A stretch of 64,000 nt of DNA from Streptomyces cathayae (GTDB taxonomy: Bacteria; Actinomycetota; Actinomycetes; Streptomycetales; Streptomycetaceae), in the NCBI RefSeq assembly GCF_029760955.1, contig NZ_CP121682.1:5642001-5706000 (forward strand), given 5' to 3'. Below, in pieces: positions 55,194 to 63,576 of this stretch (positions are counted from its first letter, which is position 1; every line of letters starts with the position of its first letter). The position numbers and the translations under genes were made by a program. Below the pieces are notes generated by a model that made no database searches, was not told the origin of the DNA, and saw only the letters and a program-made list of their open reading frames with translations.

Positions 55194-56201
55194 CTACTCG
55201 CCCTTCGCCGAGGTCAGCCCCTGGATCCGGCCCAGGATCTCCACCTGGCCGTCGCCCGGGTCCAGCGCCACCTCGTTGGAGACGAACTCCATCGTCAGGG
55301 TCTGCCGGATCTCCCCCGTGGTCAGCGCCAGCACATCCTTGTTCGGGGCCGGCACGGACGCCCCGTCCGCGGCGGTCTGCTTCTCGAAGTGGCGCGTGGT
55401 GAAGAACACCAGCGCCCCGCCGTCCTCGGTGCGCAGCGCCAGGGGCGCGTAGTCGCCGTTCGTCATCGGCTCGTCGATGTACTGCGTGGCCAGCCCCGGC
55501 CGCGCCGACTGCTTCGTGCGCAGCGCCCGCCACGCGCTGGTGTGCGGGCCCTCGGCGAAGGTGGCGCCGCCGCCCTTCCCGTCCTCGCCGTTTTTCAGGT
55601 ACGTCGCGTAGGTCGCGCTCAACTCGCCGGGCGGCACGGTGAGATCGGTGGCGTTCGCGGGGACGGCCTCGGCCCAGCCGTCCTTGTCCAGCGGGAACCC
55701 GGGTATGTCGTCCGGGGCCACCAGCGTCAGATACGCCGCCTCCCAGGTCTCCTCGAGACCGCTGCGGGTGAACACCAGCAGCCAGCGCACGTCGCCGCCC
55801 TTGTTGCCCGCCGCGTCCGCGAGGAACCAGCGGGGCCAGCCGGCCTTCTTGGGAATGGTGAACTTCGCGTCCGTCAGCTTCAGCGGCGAGTGCCCGGAGT
55901 TGCCGTCCGGGTTGTTGGCCTTCCCGGCCGTCAGCCGCGCCTTGTCGATGTCGCCGAGCGCGCCGGTGGTGTACTCGGCGTCCAGGGAACTGTCGTACGC
56001 CTCATCGGCCTTGTTGTAGGCGGCCGTGAACTCCTGGAGTGCCTGCGCGGCTTCGGCGCGGGTGGTGGCCGGAAGCACCTCGCGCTCGCCGTGCACCACC
56101 ACGCAGCCGCTCGCCGTCAACGACAGAGCGGTCACCGAAGCCGCGAGCAGCACGCCCCGGTCGAACCCGCGGAGCCTTCGCAAGCCGAGATCCCTGCTCA
56201 T
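55194..56201 (-). CDS. lipoprotein of unknown function
   Basis: A 335-residue lipoprotein. Arg-rich start, hydrophobic stretch LLAASVTALSLTASGC, and lipobox LTASGC with Cys33. The mature part is soluble (VRWLLVFTRSG, VLALTTGEIRQTLTMEFV) and resembles SCO-type conserved secreted proteins, not a named family. It is convergent with the Prim-Pol gene and 42 bases from it. Confidence 0.75.
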   Translation of the reverse strand: MSRDLGLRRLRGFDRGVLLAASVTALSLTASGCVVVHGEREVLPATTRAEAAQALQEFTAAYNKADEAYDSSLDAEYTTGALGDIDKARLTAGKANNPDGNSGHSPLKLTDAKFTIPKKAGWPRWFLADAAGNKGGDVRWLLVFTRSGLEETWEAAYLTLVAPDDIPGFPLDKDGWAEAVPANATDLTVPPGELSATYATYLKNGEDGKGGGATFAEGPHTSAWRALRTKQSARPGLATQYIDEPMTNGDYAPLALRTEDGGALVFFTTRHFEKQTAADGASVPAPNKDVLALTTGEIRQTLTMEFVSNEVALDPGDGQVEILGRIQGLTSAKGE

Positions 56202-56394
56202 CCGCTTCCTTCACCTTCCCCTTCCCGGAGGCGAACCCTACCGGGACGGGGGACAGCGCGAACATGCGGACGGGACACAGCGGCCACACCGTGACCGAGC
56301 CGGAGCGGGAAGCAGCCGGGCCGGGGCCCGCCGGCGTCAGCCGTCCCTGGTGGGGATGACCGGTACCGCGGACGCGCGGTGCTTGAATGCTCTC

Positions 56395-57072
56395 GTGTCT
56401 GATTACGACGTGGTGCGCGTCTTCTGCGGCCCCCGGGGCGGGTACGGCAACGAGCTCGGCGTCGTCCGCGACGGTTCCGTGATGCCCGAGCGGAGCGACC
56501 GGCAGGAGTTCGCCGCGAAACTCGGCTTCAGCGAGACCGTGTTCGTCGACGACCCCGAGCGCGGGGTGATCGACATCTACACCCCGACCCTGCGCCTGCC
56601 CTTCGCCGGCCACCCGTGCGTCGGCGCGGCCTGGCTGCTCGACGTACCCGAACTCGTCACCCCGGCAGGGGTGGTGGGCGCACGGCAGGACGGGGAGTTC
56701 TGCTGGATCGAGGCGCGCGCGGAGTGGGTGCCGCCGCGCACCCTGCGCCGGTACGCCACCGCCGCCGAGGTCGACGACCTGGCGGTGCCCCCGAAGGGGG
56801 TGGGGGCACCTCCCACGCCTTTCGGGCAGTGGGGGAGGGTCTACGCCTGGGCCTGGGAGGACGAGGCGGCGGGCCGCATCCGCGCCCGCGCCTTCCCCGG
56901 CCGGGACGACTGCGTCGACGAGGACGAGGCGACCGGCGCCGCCGCCCTCCTGCTCACCGACCGGCTGGGCCGCGCCCTGAACATCACTCAGGGCGCGGGC
57001 TCCCAGATCCTGACCGCACCGCAGCCGCACGGCTGGACCGAGATCGGCGGCCGGGTGCTCCTGGAGCGCTGA
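56395..57072 (+). CDS. PhzF-family isomerase/epimerase-like protein with in-frame repeat insertion
   Basis: A 225-residue PhzF-fold protein. The opening VVRVFCGPRGGYGNELGVV has the family's FxxxxxGNxxxV form, LPFAGHPCVGAAWLL is the second signature, and DEDEATGAAA lies near the C-terminus. Between residues ~130 and 149 the sequence VPPKGVGAPPTPFGQWG comes from a hairpin repeat in the DNA, not the family. The protein is shorter than typical PhzF (about 280). GTG 56395 has no strong ribosome binding site and may be leaderless. Confidence 0.8.
   Translation: MSDYDVVRVFCGPRGGYGNELGVVRDGSVMPERSDRQEFAAKLGFSETVFVDDPERGVIDIYTPTLRLPFAGHPCVGAAWLLDVPELVTPAGVVGARQDGEFCWIEARAEWVPPRTLRRYATAAEVDDLAVPPKGVGAPPTPFGQWGRVYAWAWEDEAAGRIRARAFPGRDDCVDEDEATGAAALLLTDRLGRALNITQGAGSQILTAPQPHGWTEIGGRVLLER
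56784..56838. repeat. Streptomyces-type hairpin repeat inside the PhzF-like gene
   Basis: ggtgccccc (56784-56792) pairs with gggggcacc (56802-56810), then ctcccac pairs with gtgggggag beyond. The same motif type is usually intergenic. Here its length is a multiple of three and the frame survives. Confidence 0.65.
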
Positions 57073-57080
57073 GCCTGTGC

Positions 57081-58505
57081 TCAGCCCATCTCCTCCAGCG
57101 TCCTGCCCTTGGTCTCCGGCACCCACGTGAGGATGAACGGGACCGCCAGCGTGGCGAAGATCGCGTAGATCACGTACGACCCGGACAGGTTCCACTCCGA
57201 CATGCTCGGGAACGTCGCGGTGACCAGCCAGTTGGCGATCCACTGCGCGCAGGCGGCGACGCCGAGCGCGGCCGCGCGGATGCGGCTGGGGAACATCTCG
57301 CCGAGCAGCACCCAGACCGCCACGCCCAGCGACATGGCGAAGAAGAGGACGAAGGTGTGGGCGGCGACCAACGCGACGGCGGCCTGCGTGTCGGGCAGCG
57401 AGATGCTGTCGCCCGTTCCGGTCTTGTGGGAGAACGCCCAGGCGACGGCCGCGAGCGAGACCGCCATACCGGCGGAACCGATCGAGGCCAGCGGCTTGCG
57501 GCCGATCCGGTCGATGAGCACCATCGCGATCACCGTGCCCACGATGTTGATGACCGAGGTGGTGAACGAGTAGAAGAACGAGCTCGACGGGTCGATGCCC
57601 ACCGACTGCCACAGCGAGGAGCTGTAGTAGAAGATCACGTTGATGCCGACGAACTGCTGGAAGACCGACAGCCCGACGCCGACCCAGACGATCGGCAGCA
57701 GGCCGAAGCGGCCGCGGAGGTCCTTGAACCGCGGTGCCTTGTCGCTGCGCACGGCCAGTTCGATCTCGGCCACCCGGGCGTCGAGGTCGATCTGCGCGCC
57801 TTCGAGGGCGCGCAGCACGTCCTTGGCCTCGCCGGTCCTGCCGACCGAGATCAGGTAGCGCGGCGACTCCGGGATGCGCAGCGCCAGCACGCCGTAGACC
57901 ACGGCGGGAACGGCCGCGATGCCGAGCATGACCTGCCACGCCTCCAGGCCCAGCAGGCTGCCGCGCTGGTCCCCGTCCGCGAGGGTGAGCACCATCCAGT
58001 TGACCAGCTGGGAGACGGCGATGCCCAGCACGACGGCGGCCTGCTGGAAGGAGACGAGCCGGCCGCGGTACGCGGTGGGCGCGACCTCGGCGATGTACGT
58101 CGGGCCGATCACGGAGGCCATGCCGATGGCCACGCCGCCCACGATGCGCCAGAAGGACAGGTCCCACGCCGTGAACGGCAGCATCGAGCCGATACTGCTG
58201 GCCAGGAAGAGCAGGGCGGCCAGCCGCATCACCCGGAGGCGGCCGACGCGGTCGGCGAGCCGTCCCGCGAGCATGGCGCCGGCGGCCGCGCCGAGCAGGG
58301 CGATGGCGATGACGGCGCCGAGCGTGGCGGCGCCGACGTCGAACCGTCCCCGGATGCCCTCGACGGCGCCGTTGATCACGGCGCTGTCGTAGCCGAAGAG
58401 GAAGCCGCCCATGGCGGCGGACGCCGCGACGAAGACGACGTGACGCAGCCGGTCCGGCCGGGCCGCGAGACCCCCGGCGGCAGGGTGTTGTGCTGTGCTC
58501 GTCAC
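57081..58505 (-). CDS. glcP: MFS sugar porter, GlcP-like glucose permease
   Basis: A 474-residue, 12-helix transporter. Motifs include GGFLFGYDSAVINGAV, GRLADRVGRLRVMRL, RIVGGVAIGMASV, PESPRYLI and the C-terminal VPETKGRTLEEM. Length and sequence are close to S. coelicolor GlcP, the main glucose/proton symporter. GTG 58505 follows AGGAG. It is convergent with the PhzF-like gene, only eight bases apart. Confidence 0.88.
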   Translation of the reverse strand: MTSTAQHPAAGGLAARPDRLRHVVFVAASAAMGGFLFGYDSAVINGAVEGIRGRFDVGAATLGAVIAIALLGAAAGAMLAGRLADRVGRLRVMRLAALLFLASSIGSMLPFTAWDLSFWRIVGGVAIGMASVIGPTYIAEVAPTAYRGRLVSFQQAAVVLGIAVSQLVNWMVLTLADGDQRGSLLGLEAWQVMLGIAAVPAVVYGVLALRIPESPRYLISVGRTGEAKDVLRALEGAQIDLDARVAEIELAVRSDKAPRFKDLRGRFGLLPIVWVGVGLSVFQQFVGINVIFYYSSSLWQSVGIDPSSSFFYSFTTSVINIVGTVIAMVLIDRIGRKPLASIGSAGMAVSLAAVAWAFSHKTGTGDSISLPDTQAAVALVAAHTFVLFFAMSLGVAVWVLLGEMFPSRIRAAALGVAACAQWIANWLVTATFPSMSEWNLSGSYVIYAIFATLAVPFILTWVPETKGRTLEEMG

Positions 58506-58902
58506 CTACGGACTCCTGTGGTGATGTGTGTCGTTGCCGTCCGCCTCGGGCGAGGAGCGAGGAGCGAGAAGCAAGGACAGGGAGCGCCGCGGCAGGTGCA
58601 CACACTGCGGAGGGCGGCGCTCGGTTCGGAAGAGGAAGAAAGAGGAAGAAGGGGAAGAAGGGGAAGAGAAGGAGGCCCGGCTTCCGGACGCGGGAAGCCG
58701 GGGGAGTGCTTGATCGGCCGCTCGGGGCGCATGAGTACGCCTGGGGCGTTTGCCCACGCCCGAGTCCGGACGGGGCCCGGCCCGTCCGCCGCCCGGGAAG
58801 GACCGTGCTGCGGAGGACCGGGTGCCGTGCCGAGTCGTGCCGTGCCGAGTCGTGCCGGCCGAGAGGCTTCGGCGCCGACCCGGTGCACGGGGGGCGGGCC
58901 TG
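58506..58902. other. intergenic region with purine tract and a duplicated 15-mer
   Basis: No gene supported. A purine-only tract of about 50 bases (gaagaggaagaaagagg..., 58624-58674) and a tandem gtgccgtgccgagtc (about 58822-58852) stand out. The glcP-like promoter should be near 58540. Confidence 0.5.
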
Positions 58903-60204
58903 TCAGTCGTCGAGGCCCAGGCCGCGGCGGCCCGTCTCGTTGAGCCGGTCGACGTCGAAACGGTCGGGCCAGGCGCGCTCGTAGTGCTCCTCGGGGAAGT
59001 CACTGGGGCTGGAGCCGGTCAGGAACGCCTCGCGGACCTTCGCCGAGTACGCCTCGTTGCGCGGGCACCAGGGGGCGGCGGGGATGTACATGACGTTGCC
59101 CCAGCCCTTCTGGTCGGTGATCGGCGCGACGCTGTGGATCATGTCGCAGTGCCACCAGACGGAGTCGCCCGCCTTGACGTCGGGGATGCCGGTGAGAGCC
59201 TCCAGGAGGAGCGGGTGCCACTTCTCGTCGGCGGGGAAGACCTGGTTGGTGGTCACCCCGCACATGTCGTCGTCCGGGACGTCCGGGAGCAGCGGCCGCA
59301 GCATGAGGTACGCCATGGCCTCGGGGATCGGGACGGTGTGCAGGACGCCCTGGTCGTGGTCCATGTCCGACAGGGCGGTCCAGCCCTGGAAGGTGCGGAA
59401 CGCCGAGCACATGGTGGAGCCGGGGTACTGGGGTCCGGCCGTGCGGTGGGCGGCGTCCCAGGGGTCGTACTCCTCGACGCTGCCGTCGAACAGGTGGCGG
59501 AACGCCTGCTGGTAGGCCCGCGTCATCCACAGGTCGAGGGTGCCGGGGTCGAGGTGGGTGCCGAGCCCGCCCGAGTCGGCGCCCGGGGGACGGCGGCGGA
59601 TGCGGTCGGGGTAGAGCGCGTCACGGTCCGGGTCGAACCACTGCACGCCCTCGGACTCGTGCTTCCACAGGGAGTTGAGGAAGGACTGGACGTTGGCCAT
59701 CCGGTCGCTCTGGCGGGCCTCCATCTGGGCCTGCGACCAGTAGACGGGGTAGATCTCCGGCTTGGAGCCGACGCTGCCGAAGAAGTCGTCGCCGGGGCCC
59801 CGGTAGTTCTCGAAGAACTCGTTGCGCTCCACGTAGTCCACGATCGAGGCGTCCCAGGCGAGGGCCTGGTCGCGCTCGAAGTGGCCGCGGACGACGAGGC
59901 AGCCGCGGCGGCGGAGCTTGTCGAGCTGCTCCGGGGTGACGGTGCCGTTCGCGATGTCCGCGTAGTCGATGACCGGCCACACACTCTCGCCGCGTTCCTC
60001 GTCGGCCCGGATCTCCGCCAGACGGGCGCGGACGCGCTCCTCGACGACGGCGAAGACCTCCTCGACGGTGCGTCCGGAGGCCTCGATGCGGGCGCGCAGC
60101 GCGGGCTTGATCTCGCGGATGGCGGCGGCCAGGTCCTCGGGGGTGTTCTCCCAGTGCGGCAGGGCGGGGAGGCCGGCCTGCCGCGTCTCGGTTGCCAGCG
60201 TCAT
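58903..60204 (-). CDS. DUF1479 (YbiU-like) iron/2-oxoglutarate oxygenase
   Basis: A 433-residue protein. The Fe ligands are seen as THLDPG (HxD) and the distal His in DMIHSVAP. WPVIDYADIANGTVTPEQLD and RRGCLVVRGHFER mark DUF1479. The substrate is unknown in the family. ATG 60204 follows AAAGGAG. It is divergent from a ROK repressor over a shared inverted repeat, so sugar-related control is likely. Confidence 0.88.
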   Translation of the reverse strand: MTLATETRQAGLPALPHWENTPEDLAAAIREIKPALRARIEASGRTVEEVFAVVEERVRARLAEIRADEERGESVWPVIDYADIANGTVTPEQLDKLRRRGCLVVRGHFERDQALAWDASIVDYVERNEFFENYRGPGDDFFGSVGSKPEIYPVYWSQAQMEARQSDRMANVQSFLNSLWKHESEGVQWFDPDRDALYPDRIRRRPPGADSGGLGTHLDPGTLDLWMTRAYQQAFRHLFDGSVEEYDPWDAAHRTAGPQYPGSTMCSAFRTFQGWTALSDMDHDQGVLHTVPIPEAMAYLMLRPLLPDVPDDDMCGVTTNQVFPADEKWHPLLLEALTGIPDVKAGDSVWWHCDMIHSVAPITDQKGWGNVMYIPAAPWCPRNEAYSAKVREAFLTGSSPSDFPEEHYERAWPDRFDVDRLNETGRRGLGLDD

Positions 60205-60216
60205 TGCTCGGCTCCT

Positions 60217-60287
60217 TTGGTCAGGACTCCTTACTAGACGGCAACCTAGCCGCCCGCCCGCATTTGGGCAAGAGTCCTGACTAAAAT
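60217..60287. promoter_or_regulatory. shared operator between DUF1479 and ROK genes
   Basis: gtcaggactc (60220-60229) and gagtcctgac (60272-60281) form an inverted repeat whose flanks extend the match (tttggtcaggactcc / agagtcctgactaaa). The right arm overlaps TAAAAT (60282-60287), a -10 box 7 bases before the ROK start. This is typical of a ROK repressor controlling itself and a divergent gene. Confidence 0.75.
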
Positions 60288-60294
60288 CCTCGGC

Positions 60295-61437
60295 ATGTCA
60301 CTGGCCAAGCCGTCACTCGAAATGCTGCGCGCGCTGACCGACGAGAACGTGCTGCGCGCGCTGATGGAGGAAGGGCGCCTGACCCGCGCGGAGATCGCCG
60401 CCCGCACCGGGATCTCCAAGCCGACGGTCTCCGACAGCGTGCGGCGGCTGAGCGAGGCCGGTCTGCTCGCCGACACGGGCGAGCGCACCACCGGCCGCGG
60501 CCGGGTCGGCACCTACTACTCACTGGCCGCGGACACCGGGGCGGCCCTGGTGGCGAGCATCAGCCCCGAAGGCGTCGTCGCGGAGACCGTCGACGCCTTC
60601 GGCACGGTCACCGCCCGCGCCGAGGTCGGCCTGGGCCGCGCCCCGGGCCCGCACGCGACCGCACGGGCCCTGACCGAGGCGGTCGCGCTGGTCCGGCCCC
60701 GGGTGCACGGCCCCCTGCGTACGGCCGTGGTCAGCGCGGCCGATCCGGTCGACCGCGTCACCGGACGCCTGGTGCACCTGCCGGACGCCCCGTTCCTGGT
60801 CGGTGACCTGGACCCGGCGGCGGTACTGGCCGACACGGTGGACGGGACGGTCCTGGTCGACAACGACATCAACTGGGCCGCCCGCGCCGAACGCGCCACC
60901 GGATGCGCCCTCGGCGTCGACGACTTCGTCTACGTCCACCTCGGCGAAGGACTGGGCTGCGCGGTGGTCACCGACACGGAAGTCCGCCGCGGACACCACG
61001 GGTTGGCCGGCGAGATCGCCCACCTCTACACCGCCGGGCCCCGGGGCACGGCGCTGCCCCTCATCGAGGTCTTCGCCGAACTCGGCCTGCGCCGCGCCGA
61101 GTCCACCGCCATCGACGTCGACGCCCTGCGCACCGCCACCCTCGGCGACTCCGCGACCGCGCGGTGGATCCGCGGCGCGCTGGCCCGCGCGGTGGGCGGC
61201 GTGCTGGCGGCGGCGGTCGCCCTGGCCGACCCCCGGCTGATCGTCCTGGGAGGCACCTGGGGCGCCGAACCGCACATCGCCGAGGCGATCCGCGAACGCT
61301 TCGCCGAACTGCCCCGCAGCGTCCCGGTCACCACGGCCCGGGTCCCCGAACCCGAACTCGCCGGCGCCCGCACCCGCGCCGTGGAGGCCCTGCGCACCGC
61401 CATCATCGCCACCCCCCGCCCGCAACCGTCCACCTGA
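60295..61437 (+). CDS. ROK-family transcriptional repressor
   Basis: A 380-residue protein. The N-terminal helix-turn-helix (EEGRLTRAEIAARTGISKPT) precedes a ROK kinase-like half with VLVDNDINWAARAE and the altered GHHGLAGEIAHLYT. The CxCGxxGCxE zinc motif is missing, so it is a repressor and probably not a sugar kinase. ATG 60295 is directly downstream of the -10 box, so the message may be leaderless. Confidence 0.9.
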   Translation: MSLAKPSLEMLRALTDENVLRALMEEGRLTRAEIAARTGISKPTVSDSVRRLSEAGLLADTGERTTGRGRVGTYYSLAADTGAALVASISPEGVVAETVDAFGTVTARAEVGLGRAPGPHATARALTEAVALVRPRVHGPLRTAVVSAADPVDRVTGRLVHLPDAPFLVGDLDPAAVLADTVDGTVLVDNDINWAARAERATGCALGVDDFVYVHLGEGLGCAVVTDTEVRRGHHGLAGEIAHLYTAGPRGTALPLIEVFAELGLRRAESTAIDVDALRTATLGDSATARWIRGALARAVGGVLAAAVALADPRLIVLGGTWGAEPHIAEAIRERFAELPRSVPVTTARVPEPELAGARTRAVEALRTAIIATPRPQPST

Positions 61438-61539
61438 CCCGAAGCATCGGTGACGTGCCGGGGCGGGGGAGACGGCGACTTGACCCGCCTCCTCAGCCGG
61501 GTTCCACTGGAAGGAGAACTGTCACGACAGGAGTCCGCC

Positions 61540-61968
61540 ATGGCCGAGTCGAGTTCACCTCCTTCCCCCGTGGACGCGGCCTACGTCGAACCGTCCGCCG
61601 AGGAGGTACTGCGACCCGGACTGAAGATCGGCGACCTGTTCCGGCGCAACATGACTCAGCCGTACGTCCTGCAGCGGCTCTCGGAGCGGGCAGGGCGGGT
61701 GCAGTACTTCCACTACGACACCGTCTTCCACGTCGGGGACCAGGGTGTGCCGGTCATGGACGCCCTGGAGGGCATCCACCACGACATCACCCGGGCGAGC
61801 GCGCACACCGGCTTCCTGGCGAACTTCTTCGGGGCCGTCTCCCGCGAGGCCACGGACGCGCTGCGGCCCAAGTACGGTCGCCTGTACGGCTTCGAGGAAG
61901 CGACCGTGCCCAACGCCGAGATGGTGGCGTGGGCGATGTACGAGTACCGGGGAGGAAGGTTGCCATGA
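61540..61968 (+). CDS. hypothetical protein coupled to an alcohol dehydrogenase
   Basis: A 142-residue soluble protein with GLKIGDLFRRNMTQPYVLQR, then YFHYDTVFHVGDQGV and DALEGIHHDITRASAHTGF, and a helical C-terminus. His residues at YFHYD and IHHD could bind metal, but no family is recognised. ATG 61540 has CAGGAG upstream. Its stop overlaps the dehydrogenase start (ATGA), so the two proteins are made together. Confidence 0.7.
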   Translation: MAESSSPPSPVDAAYVEPSAEEVLRPGLKIGDLFRRNMTQPYVLQRLSERAGRVQYFHYDTVFHVGDQGVPVMDALEGIHHDITRASAHTGFLANFFGAVSREATDALRPKYGRLYGFEEATVPNAEMVAWAMYEYRGGRLP

Positions 61969-63089
61969 CCGAATCAGCGACTGCCCGGGAGATCACCGCC
62001 GCCGTGGTGCGGAAGAAGGGTTCCTTCGAACTCGAGCCCGTCCTGCTGGACGCCCCGCGCGACGACGAGGTGCTGGTGCGGATCGTGGCCACCGGTCTGT
62101 GCCACACCGACCTGGTGGTGCGCGACCAGGTGTACCCGGTGCCGCTCCCCGTCGTCCTCGGCCACGAGGGCGCCGGCGTCGTCGAATCGGTGGGCGCGGC
62201 CGTGGAGAAGGTGGCGCCCGGGGACCACGTCGCCGTCAGCTTCCTGCCCTGCGGCCGGTGCCGGCCCTGCTTCGACGGCTCACCCGCGAGCTGCGCGAAC
62301 TTCAACGCCATCAACTTCTCCGGCCGACGCCCCGACGGCTCCCACGCGCTCCGGCCCGCCCAAGGGGGCGGCACCCTCCACGACCGGTTCTTCGGGCAGT
62401 CGTCCTTCGCCACCCACGCGATCACCGACGAACGCAACACCGTCAAGGTCCGCGCCGACGCGCCGCTGGAACTGCTCGGCCCCCTCGGCTGCGGCATCCA
62501 GACCGGCGCCGGCACGGTCCTGCGCGCGCTGAAGGTGGGGGCCGGCGCGACCTTCGCGGTGATGGGCGCGGGAGCGGTCGGCCTGAGCGCGGTGATGGCC
62601 GCCCGGGTGGCCGGCGCGACCACGGTCATCGCGGTCGACGTGCTGCCCGCCCGGCTGGAACTCGCCATGGAACTCGGCGCCACGCACGTGGTCAACGGAC
62701 GGGAGAAGGACGCCGTCGACGAGATCCGGCGGATCACCGGCGGCGGCGTCGACTTCGCCCTCGACACCACCGGACTGCCCGCGCTCATCGGACAGATGGT
62801 GGAAGCACTGCGGCAGCGCGGAACCGCGGCGATCCTCGGAGCCTCCAGCGCTGACGCGGTGATCGGGCTGCCGGCCAACGCGTTCATGCAGGGCTGCAAG
62901 ACCCTGATGGGCGTCGTGGAGGGCGACAGCGTCCCGGACGTCTTCGTCCCCCAACTCCTCGACCTGCACATGCAGGGCCGCTTCCCCTTCGACCGGCTGG
63001 TCCGCTTCTACGACTTCGACCAGATCAACGAGGCCGCGGCGGACGCCGCGTCCGGCGCCGCGGTCAAGCCGATCCTCCGCATCGGCTGA
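61965..63089 (+). CDS. zinc-dependent NAD(P) alcohol dehydrogenase, aryl-alcohol type
   Basis: A 374-residue medium-chain dehydrogenase. The catalytic zinc site is GLCHTDL (Cys46) and GHEGAG; the structural zinc cysteines are PCGRCRPCFDGSPASC. The NAD motif is GAGAVGLSAV. The style matches XylB-type aryl-alcohol dehydrogenases, substrate unconfirmed. ATG 61965 has GGAGGAAGG upstream and overlaps the previous stop. Confidence 0.93.
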   Translation: MTESATAREITAAVVRKKGSFELEPVLLDAPRDDEVLVRIVATGLCHTDLVVRDQVYPVPLPVVLGHEGAGVVESVGAAVEKVAPGDHVAVSFLPCGRCRPCFDGSPASCANFNAINFSGRRPDGSHALRPAQGGGTLHDRFFGQSSFATHAITDERNTVKVRADAPLELLGPLGCGIQTGAGTVLRALKVGAGATFAVMGAGAVGLSAVMAARVAGATTVIAVDVLPARLELAMELGATHVVNGREKDAVDEIRRITGGGVDFALDTTGLPALIGQMVEALRQRGTAAILGASSADAVIGLPANAFMQGCKTLMGVVEGDSVPDVFVPQLLDLHMQGRFPFDRLVRFYDFDQINEAAADAASGAAVKPILRIG

Positions 63090-63182
63090 GACGACCGCGA
63101 CGCCGCCGGTGCTCCGACCGGCCGAGACGCCTGGAACTCGCGGTGTTCGGCATGGACAGGCCATATCACCCCCCGTAGTCTG

Positions 63183-63542
63183 ATGATCATCTACGAAGGG
63201 GGCGGAGTGAACGGCAACCCGCTGTACCACTGGATAGCCTTGGCGGTGTTCACGGCGCTCATACTGCCATTGTCGGTAGCGATACTGGCCGGGTGGACGC
63301 CGCCGTGGATACGGAAGCGACAGGCCGGGATACGGCTTCGCGCCTACGGGTTTCTGTGCGTCTACGGCCTCGCGCTCGTCAATGGCATCCCCCGGATCGC
63401 AGACGCCTCCTACGAGGTGGTCATGGCCTGCACGACCGGGGGTTTCGGCTTCATCGCCGCCACCGCAGTCCTGTTGCTGCTCGCGGCCCGCAAGGATGCA
63501 GCCGCCCGGAGAGCCCTCCCGGCCGAACCCCGGGAAGGCTGA
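63183..63542 (+). CDS. small membrane protein
   Basis: About 119 residues with three hydrophobic segments (ALAVFTALILPLSVAILAG, LCVYGLALVNGI, GGFGFIAATAVLLLLAA). Basic residues lie between the first two and at the C-terminus. No family is recognised. ATG 63183 is chosen; GTG 63207 directly after GGGGGCGGA is equally possible and would drop eight residues. Confidence 0.65.
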   Translation: MIIYEGGGVNGNPLYHWIALAVFTALILPLSVAILAGWTPPWIRKRQAGIRLRAYGFLCVYGLALVNGIPRIADASYEVVMACTTGGFGFIAATAVLLLLAARKDAAARRALPAEPREG

Positions 63543-63576
63543 GAGACACCTCGCCGCGCTTGCGCCGGGCGACCCC

